A stretch of DNA of 64,000 nucleotides from Flavobacterium sp. KMS (GCF_000813005.1 NZ_JSYP01000019.1:146780-210779), one strand, 5' to 3'. Positions 35,483-44,578 are shown, numbered from the stretch's first letter. The notes: generated by a model not told the origin, from the sequence alone. Numbers and translations: made by a program.

Positions 35483-37351
35483 ATGAATAATTATAAAAAT
35501 AGCATTATTTTATTTCTAAAAAGATTCTTTTTAATTGTCATAATTTATCAATTCTCTAGAGTTCTATTCTATCTTATGAACTCAAAATTATTCGAACCTT
35601 TTACATTTCAAACTTTTCTAGGAGGTCTTCTTTTTGATTTTGCAGCTATAGCTTATATAAATATTGTTTTCTTATTAGCGCATTTGATTCCAGGAAATTT
35701 CAAATACAAACCAAGATATCAAAGCATCCTAAAAGTTTCCTTTTATGCTGTTAACCTTATCTTTATTGCTACCAACTTCATAGACATTATTTACTATCGT
35801 TTTACTGGTAGAAGAAGTACTTTTGGGATGATTACTGCCAAAGGAATGGAGCACGAAGCCTTAGGTTTAATCCCTTCTTTCTTAAAAGAATTCTGGTACA
35901 TCTTTGTACTATTTCTTATCGTTAGTATTATATTTTGGAAATTGATTCCGAATTTAAAAACACATTTAATACACGAAAAATCAACCAAAAAAGACTACTA
36001 TAAACAATACTCTTATTTTGTTCTTTCGATAGTTATAATTTTACTTATGGGACGTGGTGGGTTCCGAAAAAAACCAATTAAAATTGTAGATGCTGCTGAA
36101 TATGGGGCATTAAATAATTCTGCATTAGTCTTAAATACTCCTTTTTGCATCTTAAAATCTGCTGTTAAAAAAGAAGATATTGAGAAAGTAAATTATTTTA
36201 ATGAAAAAGAGTTAGTTTCAATTTATAACCCTGTCATTTCTTTAAAATCAAGCGAACCAACTATTAAAAAAAATGTAGTTATTTTAATTTTGGAAAGTTT
36301 CGGTAATGAAAACATTGGTCGCGGACAAACTCCTTTCTTAGATTCTCTAATAACAAAATCATATTACTTTAAGAATGGGTTTGCAAACGGAAAAGTTTCA
36401 ATTGATGCTGTTCCATCTATTCTCTCAAGCATTCCTAGCTTAATGAATAACTCTTTTATAACATCTAGTTATTCTTTAAATAAAATAAATGGTCTTCCTA
36501 AAATTCTCAAGAAAGAAGGCTATACTACTTCATTTTTTCATGGCGCCTTTAATGGTAGTCAGAACTTTGACCAATATGCTCAAGTAGCAGGATTTGACCA
36601 ATATTTTGGAAAAGACCAATATACAGGAGAAGAATCTTTTGATGGTAAATGGGGGATTTTTGATGAAGATTTTCTACAATTTTACGCTGCTAAATTAACT
36701 TCATTTAAACAACCTTTCTTTAGTTCATTATTTACTATTTCTTCCCATAGCCCATATACTATTCCAGAAAAATATAAAGGAAAATTCCCTAAGGGAACTA
36801 CAGAAATTCAAGAAAGCATAGCATACACTGATTTTGCATTGCGAAGATTTTTTGATACAGCAAAAAAACAAGAATGGTACAAAAACACACTATTTGTTAT
36901 TTCTTCTGATCATACTTCATCTGGAGGAGATAAAGATATTGACAAAACTAATATTGGAAAATTCCACATTCCGATTTTATTTTTCGATCCATCAAATCCT
37001 GAATTAACAGGTGTTAACGAGAAAAACTTTCAGCAAATTGACATCATGCCTAGTATTCTAGATTACTTAAATATAAAAACTGACATGGTTAGTTTTGGTA
37101 AAAGTTATAAATCTAAAGAAAACTATGTGGTTTATTACCTCCAAGGAACATATCATTACATCAAAGATGATTATTATCTTGCTTTTGCAAATAATAAAAC
37201 AATTGGATTATATAACTGGAAAAATGACCCTTTATTAAAAAACAATTTGATGCTAAAAGATAAAGCTAAAGTTGAAGAGTCTGAAAAATTCTTAAAAGCA
37301 TACATACAATCTTTCAATGAAAGAGTAGTCAATAATAAATTAGCGATTTAA
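35483..37351 (+). CDS. LTA synthase/sulfatase-family membrane phosphotransferase
   Basis: 622 residues: five N-terminal membrane helices (about residues 8-195) and a C-terminal extracytoplasmic alkaline-phosphatase-superfamily domain (about 260-600). Metal-site motifs are visible: VVILILESFGNENIG, then the nucleophile position in NGKVSIDAVPSI, where Ser306 stands in place of the Thr of Gram-positive LtaS, and ISSDHTSSGG. Relatives transfer phosphoglycerol or phosphoethanolamine to surface glycans or lipids. Bacteroidota have many such proteins with unassigned substrates. No gene partner nearby clarifies the role. Confidence 0.82.
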   Translation: MNNYKNSIILFLKRFFLIVIIYQFSRVLFYLMNSKLFEPFTFQTFLGGLLFDFAAIAYINIVFLLAHLIPGNFKYKPRYQSILKVSFYAVNLIFIATNFIDIIYYRFTGRRSTFGMITAKGMEHEALGLIPSFLKEFWYIFVLFLIVSIIFWKLIPNLKTHLIHEKSTKKDYYKQYSYFVLSIVIILLMGRGGFRKKPIKIVDAAEYGALNNSALVLNTPFCILKSAVKKEDIEKVNYFNEKELVSIYNPVISLKSSEPTIKKNVVILILESFGNENIGRGQTPFLDSLITKSYYFKNGFANGKVSIDAVPSILSSIPSLMNNSFITSSYSLNKINGLPKILKKEGYTTSFFHGAFNGSQNFDQYAQVAGFDQYFGKDQYTGEESFDGKWGIFDEDFLQFYAAKLTSFKQPFFSSLFTISSHSPYTIPEKYKGKFPKGTTEIQESIAYTDFALRRFFDTAKKQEWYKNTLFVISSDHTSSGGDKDIDKTNIGKFHIPILFFDPSNPELTGVNEKNFQQIDIMPSILDYLNIKTDMVSFGKSYKSKENYVVYYLQGTYHYIKDDYYLAFANNKTIGLYNWKNDPLLKNNLMLKDKAKVEESEKFLKAYIQSFNERVVNNKLAI

Positions 37352-37393
37352 CTAATTTAAAAAAACTAAAGCGATTTAATAATACGAAAAAGA

Positions 37394-37415
37394 AAAGAGG
37401 TTTTAAAACCTCTTT
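37394..37415. terminator. Palindromic terminator after the LtaS-like gene
   Basis: AAAGAGGTTTT followed by its complement, then CCTTTTTTT on the plus strand. It ends the gene stopping at 37351. Confidence 0.8.
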
Positions 37416-37539
37416 CCTTTTTTTATTTAATTATAATTCTGCACAGCCTGATTTAGATAACCTCATCAATATTTATACATAAAACTATCTAGAATCAGGA
37501 AATAAAGTCAATAACTATCAACCTATATACACAAGAAAA

Positions 37540-37570
37540 GGGTCTAACTTTAATTAAAAAGTTAAACCCC
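37540..37570 (-). terminator. Probable terminator of the PAS protein gene
   Basis: GGGTCTAACTTT and AAAGTTAAACCCC pair with an internal mismatch; on the minus strand the stem is followed by TTTTCTT. It lies 43 nt past the PAS gene's stop codon. Confidence 0.6.
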
Positions 37571-37612
37571 ATTTATTTTAAAACTTAAGTCTTTTAATTG
37601 CCAGCTTGTATC

Positions 37613-38239
37613 TTATCTACCAAAAAAACGACTAAAGAAACCTCTTTCCTCCTCTTCCTCAACATGAGTCTCAACTTGTTGATTTGCAGACTGCGCTTTT
37701 TCATGTTCGTACATTAATTCTTTAATATACTCAACATAAGTTCGTTTTTTCTCTTCTAGAAATCCAATCAAATATTTCTCACTAAATTCCATTCCACTAG
37801 CAAATTCTATTTGAAGCAACTTTTTGTACAAAGGTTCAATATGCATCGCGATTACTTCTTGTGGCACAGAACGTCTGCGTCCAAAATAATTTGCTATTGC
37901 TCCATTTGAATCTTTTGCAATTTCAAAATCGGTAACAACCCAGTAATATCTTCCAGATTTAGCTAGATTTTTAACAACAGCATGAAAGTTATTTCCTTTT
38001 TTAAGATTTTCCCATAATACTTTAAATATCACTCGTGGCATATCAGGATGTCTTATGATACTATGCGGTTGCCCCATTAATTCATAATCTTCATATCCGC
38101 AAACATCAACAAAAATTTCATTGGCGTATTCGATAATTCCAAATGGGTTTGTTTTACTCATGATAACTTGGGTTTTATCCCAAGAAACTTCTTTATCAAT
38201 TGGTGTAGGTCTGTGAAACGACTCGTTTTCTTGATTCAT
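37613..38239 (-). CDS. Aer-like PAS-domain sensor protein without output domain
   Basis: 208 residues. One PAS domain (about residues 18-125) closely follows the redox sensor of Aer: NPFGIIEYANEIFVDVCGY, then IIRHPDMPRVIFKVLWENLKKGNNFHAVVKNLAKSGRYYWV. Aer PAS binds FAD and senses redox state or oxygen. The C-terminal part is a charged helix rich in Glu (about 145-208) ending EEEERGFFSRFFGR, with no kinase, methyl-accepting or HTH domain, so it must act through a partner. It carries a full Fnr-type promoter, matching an oxygen-response role. The ATG at 38239 is chosen over a TTG 12 codons upstream. Confidence 0.8.
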   Translation of the reverse strand: MNQENESFHRPTPIDKEVSWDKTQVIMSKTNPFGIIEYANEIFVDVCGYEDYELMGQPHSIIRHPDMPRVIFKVLWENLKKGNNFHAVVKNLAKSGRYYWVVTDFEIAKDSNGAIANYFGRRRSVPQEVIAMHIEPLYKKLLQIEFASGMEFSEKYLIGFLEEKKRTYVEYIKELMYEHEKAQSANQQVETHVEEEEERGFFSRFFGR

Positions 38240-38311
38240 TGTTAATATACTAATTAAATTATTGAATTCAAACAATTTAAAATCACCTTATGTTGTTGTT
38301 AAATTGTCTTA

Positions 38312-38355
38312 CAAAAGTAATTTTATAAGAAAAGTTAAAAATTGATATTTATCAG
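38312..38355 (-). promoter_or_regulatory. Fnr-type promoter of the PAS protein gene
   Basis: TTGATATTTATCAG at 38342-38355, close to the E. coli FNR consensus, with minus-strand -7 box TACTTTTG at 38312-38319 centred exactly 33 nt away. Leader to the ATG is about 65 nt, longer than at the other sites. Confidence 0.7.
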
Positions 38356-38474
38356 GGAATAAGATAAAAAATATTTTATGTAGGAAAAATTATTTAAAAT
38401 AAAAAGACTTAATCCTATACAACAATAAAAAAATAATATTTTTTTATAAAAATGTTACTATAAAGAAATGAGGG

Positions 38475-38504
38475 TTGTTTTAAAAAAAAATCGAATTATA
38501 TTTG
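38475..38504 (+). promoter_or_regulatory. Promoter of dapD
   Basis: TTG at 38475-38477, 19-nt spacer, TATATTTG at 38497-38504: a full match to the Bacteroidota -33/-7 pattern. The ATG is 18 nt past the -7 box. Confidence 0.7.
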
Positions 38505-38522
38505 CCTAAAATCTTTAGTACT

Positions 38523-39338
38523 ATGAATCCTTTACAAACTATTATAGAACAAGCTTGGGAAAACAGAGCTTTGTTACAAGAAACTACAACAACTGATGCT
38601 ATCAGAGAAGTTATTGAACTTTTGGATACAGGAAAATTACGTGTTGCAGAACCAGTTGGTGATGCTTGGCAAGTAAACGAATGGGTAAAAAAAGCAGTTG
38701 TAATGTATTTCCCTATTCAAAAAATGGAAACTTTAGAATCTGGTATTTTTGAGTATCATGATAAAATGTTGCTAAAAAAAGGATATGCCGAAAAAGGAAT
38801 CCGTGTAGTACCTAATGCTGTAGCGCGTTATGGAGCTTATATTTCTAGCGGAGTTATCTTAATGCCTAGTTATGTAAATATTGGTGCATATGTAGACGAA
38901 GGAACTATGGTAGACACATGGGCGACTGTAGGAAGCTGTGCTCAAATTGGTAAAAATGTACACTTAAGCGGTGGTGTAGGTATTGGTGGAGTATTAGAGC
39001 CTTTACAAGCAGCGCCAGTAATTATAGAAGATGGAGCATTTGTAGGTTCTCGTTGTATTGTTGTAGAAGGTGTACACGTTGGGAAAGAAGCTGTTTTAGG
39101 AGCAAACGTATGCTTAACTGCTTCTACAAAAATCATCGATGTAACTGGAGATACTCCTGTAGAAATGAAAGGATATGTTCCTGCTCGCTCAGTTGTTATT
39201 CCTGGAAGTTATACCAAAAAATTTGCTGCTGGAGAATTTCAAGTTCCATGTGCCTTAATTATTGGTACTCGTAAACCATCTACAGATTTAAAAACGTCAT
39301 TAAATAATGCACTTCGGGAGTACGATGTTGCAGTATAA
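38523..39338 (+). CDS. dapD: Tetrahydrodipicolinate N-succinyltransferase
   Basis: 271 residues, usual DapD length. N-terminal helical domain (TTDAIREVIELLDTGKLRVAEPVGDAWQVNEWVKKAV), then left-handed beta-helix hexapeptides (GAYVDEGTMVDTWATVGSCAQIGKNVHLSGGVGIGGVLEP). It succinylates tetrahydrodipicolinate using succinyl-CoA in lysine and diaminopimelate synthesis. The ATG at 38523 is chosen because the -7 box overlaps the alternative TTG at 38502. Confidence 0.96.
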   Translation: MNPLQTIIEQAWENRALLQETTTTDAIREVIELLDTGKLRVAEPVGDAWQVNEWVKKAVVMYFPIQKMETLESGIFEYHDKMLLKKGYAEKGIRVVPNAVARYGAYISSGVILMPSYVNIGAYVDEGTMVDTWATVGSCAQIGKNVHLSGGVGIGGVLEPLQAAPVIIEDGAFVGSRCIVVEGVHVGKEAVLGANVCLTASTKIIDVTGDTPVEMKGYVPARSVVIPGSYTKKFAAGEFQVPCALIIGTRKPSTDLKTSLNNALREYDVAV

Positions 39339-39388
39339 TATTATTTTATTAAACTCCATAATTATAAGTAAGTATGTTAAGTAAAGAA

Positions 39389-40126
39389 ATGAAAAAACTA
39401 TCCGTTATCATACTTACTTATAATGAAGAGTTTTATATTGCCGATGCAATAAAATCTGTTTCATTTGCTGATGAGATTATTGTTTTAGACTCTAATAGTA
39501 CTGATGCTACACAAAAAATTGCTACAGATTTAGGCGTTAAACTTTTTTCTAGAAAATTTGACAATTACTGTAATCAGAGAAACCATGCAATAAGTTTTGC
39601 AACTGGTGACTGGATATTGTTTCTAGATGCAGACGAAAGGGTTACAGATAAACTTCAAGCTGAAATTTTAAAAAGTATCGAATGGGATGAATTTGATACC
39701 TATAAAATCTGGTTTCCTCATTTTTTCATGAATCGCTTTTTATTTCATTATACCGACAAAGTTGTTCGTTTAATGAAAAATGAAAAGTTAGTTTTTGAAA
39801 ATGAAGTACATGAAAAATTAATCATAAAATCAAAACCTGGTGTATTAAAAAATTATATGGTACACTACACCTACAAAGGATTATTTCACTTTATAGGTAA
39901 AAAAGACAAATACGCTTGGTTTCAGGCAAAGATGTGTGCCAATAAGGGAAAGAAAGTGACACTGTTTCTACTCTTTTTTAAACCATTTTACCGATTTTTT
40001 CATACATATATCGTAAAAAGAGTCTACCTAGATGGAGTTCCTGGTCTTGCTGCTGCTGCTATAGATGCCTATGGAGTATTCTCCAGATATGCAAAAATGA
40101 TGCTAATCGAAAAAGATTTAGAATAG
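39389..40126 (+). CDS. WaaE/KdtX-like family 2 glycosyltransferase
   Basis: 245 residues with a GT-A fold: MKKLSVIILTYNEE, EIIVLDSNSTDATQKIA, and the metal-binding FLDADERV. The C-terminus (LDGVPGLAAAAIDAYGVFSRYAKM) is typical of the WaaE-like family that adds a beta-1,4-glucose to lipopolysaccharide core heptose. It opens the glycan cluster and has two paralogues at 40903 and 42842. An ATG 5 codons earlier (39374) is also possible. Its 3' end overlaps the convergent deacetylase by 9 nt. Confidence 0.85.
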   Translation: MKKLSVIILTYNEEFYIADAIKSVSFADEIIVLDSNSTDATQKIATDLGVKLFSRKFDNYCNQRNHAISFATGDWILFLDADERVTDKLQAEILKSIEWDEFDTYKIWFPHFFMNRFLFHYTDKVVRLMKNEKLVFENEVHEKLIIKSKPGVLKNYMVHYTYKGLFHFIGKKDKYAWFQAKMCANKGKKVTLFLLFFKPFYRFFHTYIVKRVYLDGVPGLAAAAIDAYGVFSRYAKMMLIEKDLE

Positions 40127-40840
40127 CTTTAATTTCCCAAATTTTATTTTTAACCTAAAAGTCATCAAGCTATCCTGACCTTTAATGTCTATTCGTTGGA
40201 TTTCGTAGTTATCTTTAAAAGGAAAATTATTTGGACGATTCCCTATTTTTAAACCAAACTTTATTTTATTCTTAGCTACTATTTGTTTAAATTGCTCATT
40301 TTCATCACCCTTTTTAGGATAATTCCCATATGGATAAGCCAAAGCCGGATATACTCTTAAATCATTCTTTTTAATCACCTCCTCGCATTTTAGAAAATCA
40401 TTTTCTATTTCTGAGGCTGATAATAAACTATATTTTTTATGCTCATAGGAATGATAGCCTAATTCTATTTTATTGTTTAACCCCTTTAATTGTTCAATTG
40501 TCATTATTTTTTCTCCCAAGGATTCAGACTTACCATTCCATAAATCTGTCTTTCCTATGTATGAAAAAGGAATAAAAAAACTAGCTTTTAAATTAAATTT
40601 TTCTAATAACGGTGCTGCAAAAACAAGCTGATTTTCAGTTACATCATCAAAAGTAAGAACAATACTCTTTTTAGGAATAGATTTCATTTTTTCTAATTCT
40701 GCAAAATGAAATGTTTCATAATTATTATCTCTCAGATACTGAAGTTGTTGCTCCAGTTTTTGTACTGAAATAGTCAACTTATTACTTTCATTTTCAGATT
40801 GACAAATATTATGATACATTAAAATTGGGAGTCTTGACAT
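40118..40840 (-). CDS. Polysaccharide deacetylase family protein (NodB-like)
   Basis: 240 residues. It begins LPILMYHNICQ and carries the NodB motif TFDDVTENQL near residue 77 and ELGYHSYEHKKYS, which supply the catalytic Asp and the metal-binding Asp/His residues. It removes acetyl groups from sugars, here probably a surface glycan. No signal peptide is visible, so it may act in the cytoplasm on an intermediate. Convergent with the preceding glycosyltransferase (9-nt overlap) and divergent from the next. Confidence 0.82.
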   Translation of the reverse strand: MSRLPILMYHNICQSENESNKLTISVQKLEQQLQYLRDNNYETFHFAELEKMKSIPKKSIVLTFDDVTENQLVFAAPLLEKFNLKASFFIPFSYIGKTDLWNGKSESLGEKIMTIEQLKGLNNKIELGYHSYEHKKYSLLSASEIENDFLKCEEVIKKNDLRVYPALAYPYGNYPKKGDENEQFKQIVAKNKIKFGLKIGNRPNNFPFKDNYEIQRIDIKGQDSLMTFRLKIKFGKLKLF

Positions 40841-40902
40841 TTTGTTTGATTTTTTACAAAGTTATAAATCTAAAATTATTAATATTGCACAAAATTGATT
40901 TT

Positions 40903-41676
40903 ATGCCTCAAAATGTAATAGTTCCCAAAATTAGTATTTTGGCATTTTGTTTTAATGAAGAAAACAACATCAAGAAACTTATTGAGAATGTGTCGTTTGC
41001 TCATGAAATTATCATTATCGACAACAATAGTACAGACAAAACAGTTGCTATTGCGAAAGAGCTTGGCGCAACAATTATTGAACAAACTACTGCTGATAAA
41101 ACACTACAACACAATCTAGCTATTAATCAGGCGCAAAATGATTGGATCTTGTTGTTGGACATAAACGAATATATTTCTCCCGAACTTAAGGATGAAATTT
41201 TGACTAAAATTGCTAATCAAAAAAGCAACGCTCTTTATTACATTAAACAAACCCTGTTTTTCTTTAAAAAGAAAATAAAGCATGGAGAATTTAATAACCG
41301 AAAAAGAGTTTTTCTTTTTGATAAAAAGAGACACTCTTTTTCTGGCAATGAAGAAAGTAATCCATCTATTACATTATTTGGAAAATCTAACATATTAAAA
41401 AATAGAATAGACTCTTATGCTTATAAGAGTTTCGATGAATACAATTATCAGCTAAGTCTATTAAGTAAAAAAGAAGCTCAAGAATTGTATGATAAAAAAG
41501 TAAAACCAAATTTCTATCATTTTTTAATGAAACCTTTTTTTTGTTTTATAAATCAATATTTTATTCGATTAGGATTTCTTGATGGTAAAGAAGGTTACAT
41601 TCTTGCTTACATAAACTCATTTGCAGTATTAAAACGCTATTTGATTCTTTGGTTAACTCACAATAAAATGGAATAA
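40903..41676 (+). CDS. WaaE-like family 2 glycosyltransferase paralogue with altered DxD motif
   Basis: 257 residues starting MPQNVIVPKISILAFCFNEE. Same architecture as 39389 (IIIIDNNSTDKTVAIAKELGA; C-terminal LDGKEGYILAYINSFAVLKRYLIL), but the metal-binding LDADE motif reads LLDINEY, losing the second acidic residue. It is either an altered-specificity or an inactive copy. The ATG at 40903 is preferred; the longer frame from 40825 would overlap the divergent deacetylase. Confidence 0.75.
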   Translation: MPQNVIVPKISILAFCFNEENNIKKLIENVSFAHEIIIIDNNSTDKTVAIAKELGATIIEQTTADKTLQHNLAINQAQNDWILLLDINEYISPELKDEILTKIANQKSNALYYIKQTLFFFKKKIKHGEFNNRKRVFLFDKKRHSFSGNEESNPSITLFGKSNILKNRIDSYAYKSFDEYNYQLSLLSKKEAQELYDKKVKPNFYHFLMKPFFCFINQYFIRLGFLDGKEGYILAYINSFAVLKRYLILWLTHNKME

Positions 41677-41756
41677 TAGCTTTTAAATAGCTATTTTTGA
41701 CATCTAGAATCCAACAAAAAACACAATACAGTTTTTTATTAAACTTGTTCACAATA

Positions 41757-42827
41757 ATGAAAATATTAGTTATACAACAGAAAAGAATTGGTGATGTACT
41801 TATTAGTACAATTCTTTGTAACAATCTAAAAAAGAAATACCCAGAATCAACCATCGATTTTATGTGTTACTCTAATTGCACAGATGTTTTAATAGGCAAT
41901 CCAAATATTGATTCTGTAATTGTATTAGAAGAAAAAATAAGAAAATCATACTTATCATTGTTTAAATTTATTTTTAAAATGAGATCTAATAAGTATGATA
42001 TATTAATCGATGTATATGGCAAATTAGAGACTAATTTAATAACTATTTTCTCTGGTGCCGATTATAAAATATCATACCACAAATGGTATTCTTCTTTGTT
42101 TTATAATCACAATATGAAACGATTTGACAATAATAACGAAACGAAATATGGATTTGCAATAGACAATAGGCTTTTATTGCTTAAACCTCTTAATATTGAC
42201 AATGCTTTAATAGACCCTTTTCCGAAATTACATGTAAGTAAAGAAGAGGACCAAGAAGCAATTGCGTTATTAGACAAACATAAAGTAAGCAAGGACCGCA
42301 AAATTGTAATGATAAGTCTTTTGGGAAGTGAGAAATCAAAAACGTATCCTCTAGAATATATGGCGAAAGTCGTAGACTATGTTGCAGAAAATAAAGACGT
42401 AACGATACTTTTTAATTATTTTCCAAATCAAATTGAAGATGCTCAAAAAGTATTTAATTTCTGCTCTAAAAGCACACAAGAGAAAATACACTTTGATTTA
42501 TTAGGAAGCAACCTTAGGTCGTTCATTGGTATTATGAATCAATGCGATATAATTATAGGAAATGATGGTGGAGCAATTAATATGGCAAAAGCACTAAACA
42601 AACCTTCTTTTACAATATTTTCTCCTTATGTAAAGAAAAATGACTGGGCAACCTTCGAAGATGGATTGCAAAATATTTCGGTACATTTAAATGACTTTAA
42701 ACCTGAATTAATTAATGAAAGCTTACCTCACAAGGAAATTAAAAACAATTCGGCTATATTGTATCAAGATTTAAACCCTGAATTATTTAAGAGTCAGATT
42801 GATTTTTTCATGACACGAAATCTTTAA
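41757..42827 (+). CDS. Family 9 (heptosyltransferase-like) glycosyltransferase
   Basis: 356 residues with a GT-B fold. The N-terminus MKILVIQQKRIGDVLISTILCNNLKKKYP is the family 9 signature, and GNDGGAINMAKALNKPSFTIF is the donor-site region (usually GxDTGxxHLAAA; here DGG). These enzymes add heptose or another sugar to lipopolysaccharide inner core. The start at 41757 is chosen by the family N-terminus. It follows the 40903 gene by 80 nt on the same strand. Confidence 0.85.
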   Translation: MKILVIQQKRIGDVLISTILCNNLKKKYPESTIDFMCYSNCTDVLIGNPNIDSVIVLEEKIRKSYLSLFKFIFKMRSNKYDILIDVYGKLETNLITIFSGADYKISYHKWYSSLFYNHNMKRFDNNNETKYGFAIDNRLLLLKPLNIDNALIDPFPKLHVSKEEDQEAIALLDKHKVSKDRKIVMISLLGSEKSKTYPLEYMAKVVDYVAENKDVTILFNYFPNQIEDAQKVFNFCSKSTQEKIHFDLLGSNLRSFIGIMNQCDIIIGNDGGAINMAKALNKPSFTIFSPYVKKNDWATFEDGLQNISVHLNDFKPELINESLPHKEIKNNSAILYQDLNPELFKSQIDFFMTRNL

Positions 42828-42841
42828 AAATCTGATGAATT

Positions 42842-43591
42842 TTATATTTTTCGTTTTTGAAGCTTTAAAAGTTTAGCATATTTCATATAAGAAAAAAAAC
42901 TCTGAATCATTGCAATTGATAATCCGTCTATTCCGTTAAAAATACCTTTCTTAAAAAAATAACAGCGAACAAAAGCGACAGTTCCGTTAAGGACAGGTTT
43001 GAAAAAACAAATTCTTACTCCTTGGTCAAAAAGTTGTTGTGCATGCCAAGTAGAATATTGGTTTTTCTTTGAAATAATTTGCTCTAATGATTCCCAACCA
43101 TAGTGCAGAATATGCACTGGTACTTTTTTCTCGCTTTGAGTTACTATGCTTTGATGCACAATCGAGTTAGAAGGATGGGCTGATTTTTTATTAAAAAAAC
43201 GAACTTTATAATCTGGATACCAACCTGAGAAATCTATAAGTTTATCTCCTAAAAAGTTTTTTACTCTAAAACTAAAAGCATCATAACTGCCTTCTAAATA
43301 TTTTTCTTTTAAAATAAAGTCTTCAGCGTCTTTATCCAAAAATTCATCTGCATCAAGATTAAGAACCCAATCATTCTTACAATATGGTAAACCATATGTA
43401 CGCTGTGGTCCATCTCCTAAAAAAGATTGTTCAATAACAATTGCTCCTTTTTCTTTTGCAATAGAAGCTGTTTTATCTTTACTAAAAGAATCTACAACAA
43501 TTACTTCATCGCAAATTCTAAATAAAGCATCAATACATCTTCCTATATTTTTTTCTTCATTGAAAGTAATAATCAATCCACTAATTTTCAT
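42842..43591 (-). CDS. WaaE-like family 2 glycosyltransferase
   Basis: 249 residues: MKISGLIITFNEEKNIGRC, EVIVVDSFSKDKTASIAKEKGA and an intact metal motif NLDADEFL. The C-terminus (NGIDGLSIAMIQSFFSYMKYAKLLKL) matches the two paralogues at 39389 and 40903. The sugar and acceptor cannot be told from sequence. The ATG at 43591 is supported by the conserved N-terminus; the upstream 17 codons are rejected. It is convergent with the family 9 gene, 14 nt apart. Confidence 0.85.
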   Translation of the reverse strand: MKISGLIITFNEEKNIGRCIDALFRICDEVIVVDSFSKDKTASIAKEKGAIVIEQSFLGDGPQRTYGLPYCKNDWVLNLDADEFLDKDAEDFILKEKYLEGSYDAFSFRVKNFLGDKLIDFSGWYPDYKVRFFNKKSAHPSNSIVHQSIVTQSEKKVPVHILHYGWESLEQIISKKNQYSTWHAQQLFDQGVRICFFKPVLNGTVAFVRCYFFKKGIFNGIDGLSIAMIQSFFSYMKYAKLLKLQKRKI

Positions 43592-43813
43592 TTTAAAATT
43601 TAATATATGAAACACAAAAATATAACTTTTTTGATTACTCAATCCTTAATCTTTTGTTACAATTATGTCTCTCTAAAAATAGTTTGTAAATTATTTTTAG
43701 AAAAAGCTTATTTGTCTAGTAAAAATCGATTTTGATTAAGAAAAAAAAAAAGTAATATCGATAATGTTTTCCATATTAATTTTATGAAGTATAAGCAAAA
43801 TAAATTGTATTAA

Positions 43814-44578
43814 TTATTTCTTCCAGAATTTAAGTTTCTTTTTTAAACGTTTTTTTCTATAAAAATGCTCTTGAAAGTCTGAAGTATACTTCCATAAAGT
43901 ATCGAATATCTTTTGCTCAGATTTGCCATATAGTTTAGCGTATTCATTACTCATTACAGCAACCATTTCCTTAACAGGTGTCAATCTACATAAATTTTTC
44001 ATTCGCATCTCAAAACTCATAGAATCATGAAATTCCATTCTATTTAAATCTACTAAGAAAAAACTATAATTACCATCTGCATTTTTTTTGATTAATGTAT
44101 TGCCTGGAGAGTGATCCAAAAACTCAATTCCTTTTTCATGTAGACCAAAACTAAATCTGGTAAATCGCCTTAGTATATTTTCATGATCTGGATAATCCGG
44201 AATCTCTACAAGTTCTCTAAAAGTAAGCTCGGTTATTAAATGCTCACTTGCATAATAACTATCCCTAAGTCCTAACCAATTATAATTCTCTAAATAAGCA
44301 ATCGGCAATGGAGTTCCAATACCTTTTTCTAATAAAATTGTAGCATACTCAAAAGAACGCCTTGCTTTCGATTTTCGAAAGTATTTGTAAGCAATTTTAT
44401 TTATTAAATTGGGGATTTTAAATGACTTTATATTGACTACCTTATCATTTAAATCAAATAATTTAATAACATTACGCTGACCATTCCCTAAAAGGGTACC
44501 TGAGCTATTAAATGCTTTAATTTTATCAAGTATTGATGTCGTTTCGTTAGCAAAAACTGGATTTATTTTGAAATTCAT
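43814..44578 (-). CDS. Lipopolysaccharide core/Kdo kinase-family protein (WaaP/InaA-like)
   Basis: 254 residues with a protein-kinase-like fold. GNGQRNVIKLFDLNDKVVNIKSFK resembles the nucleotide-binding strand pair with its Lys, and the catalytic loop reads HEKGIEFLDHSPGNTLI, followed by FFLVDLNRMEF with the metal-binding Asp. This family phosphorylates Kdo or heptose in the inner core of lipopolysaccharide. Its place among core glycosyltransferases supports that role. Confidence 0.8.
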   Translation of the reverse strand: MNFKINPVFANETTSILDKIKAFNSSGTLLGNGQRNVIKLFDLNDKVVNIKSFKIPNLINKIAYKYFRKSKARRSFEYATILLEKGIGTPLPIAYLENYNWLGLRDSYYASEHLITELTFRELVEIPDYPDHENILRRFTRFSFGLHEKGIEFLDHSPGNTLIKKNADGNYSFFLVDLNRMEFHDSMSFEMRMKNLCRLTPVKEMVAVMSNEYAKLYGKSEQKIFDTLWKYTSDFQEHFYRKKRLKKKLKFWKK

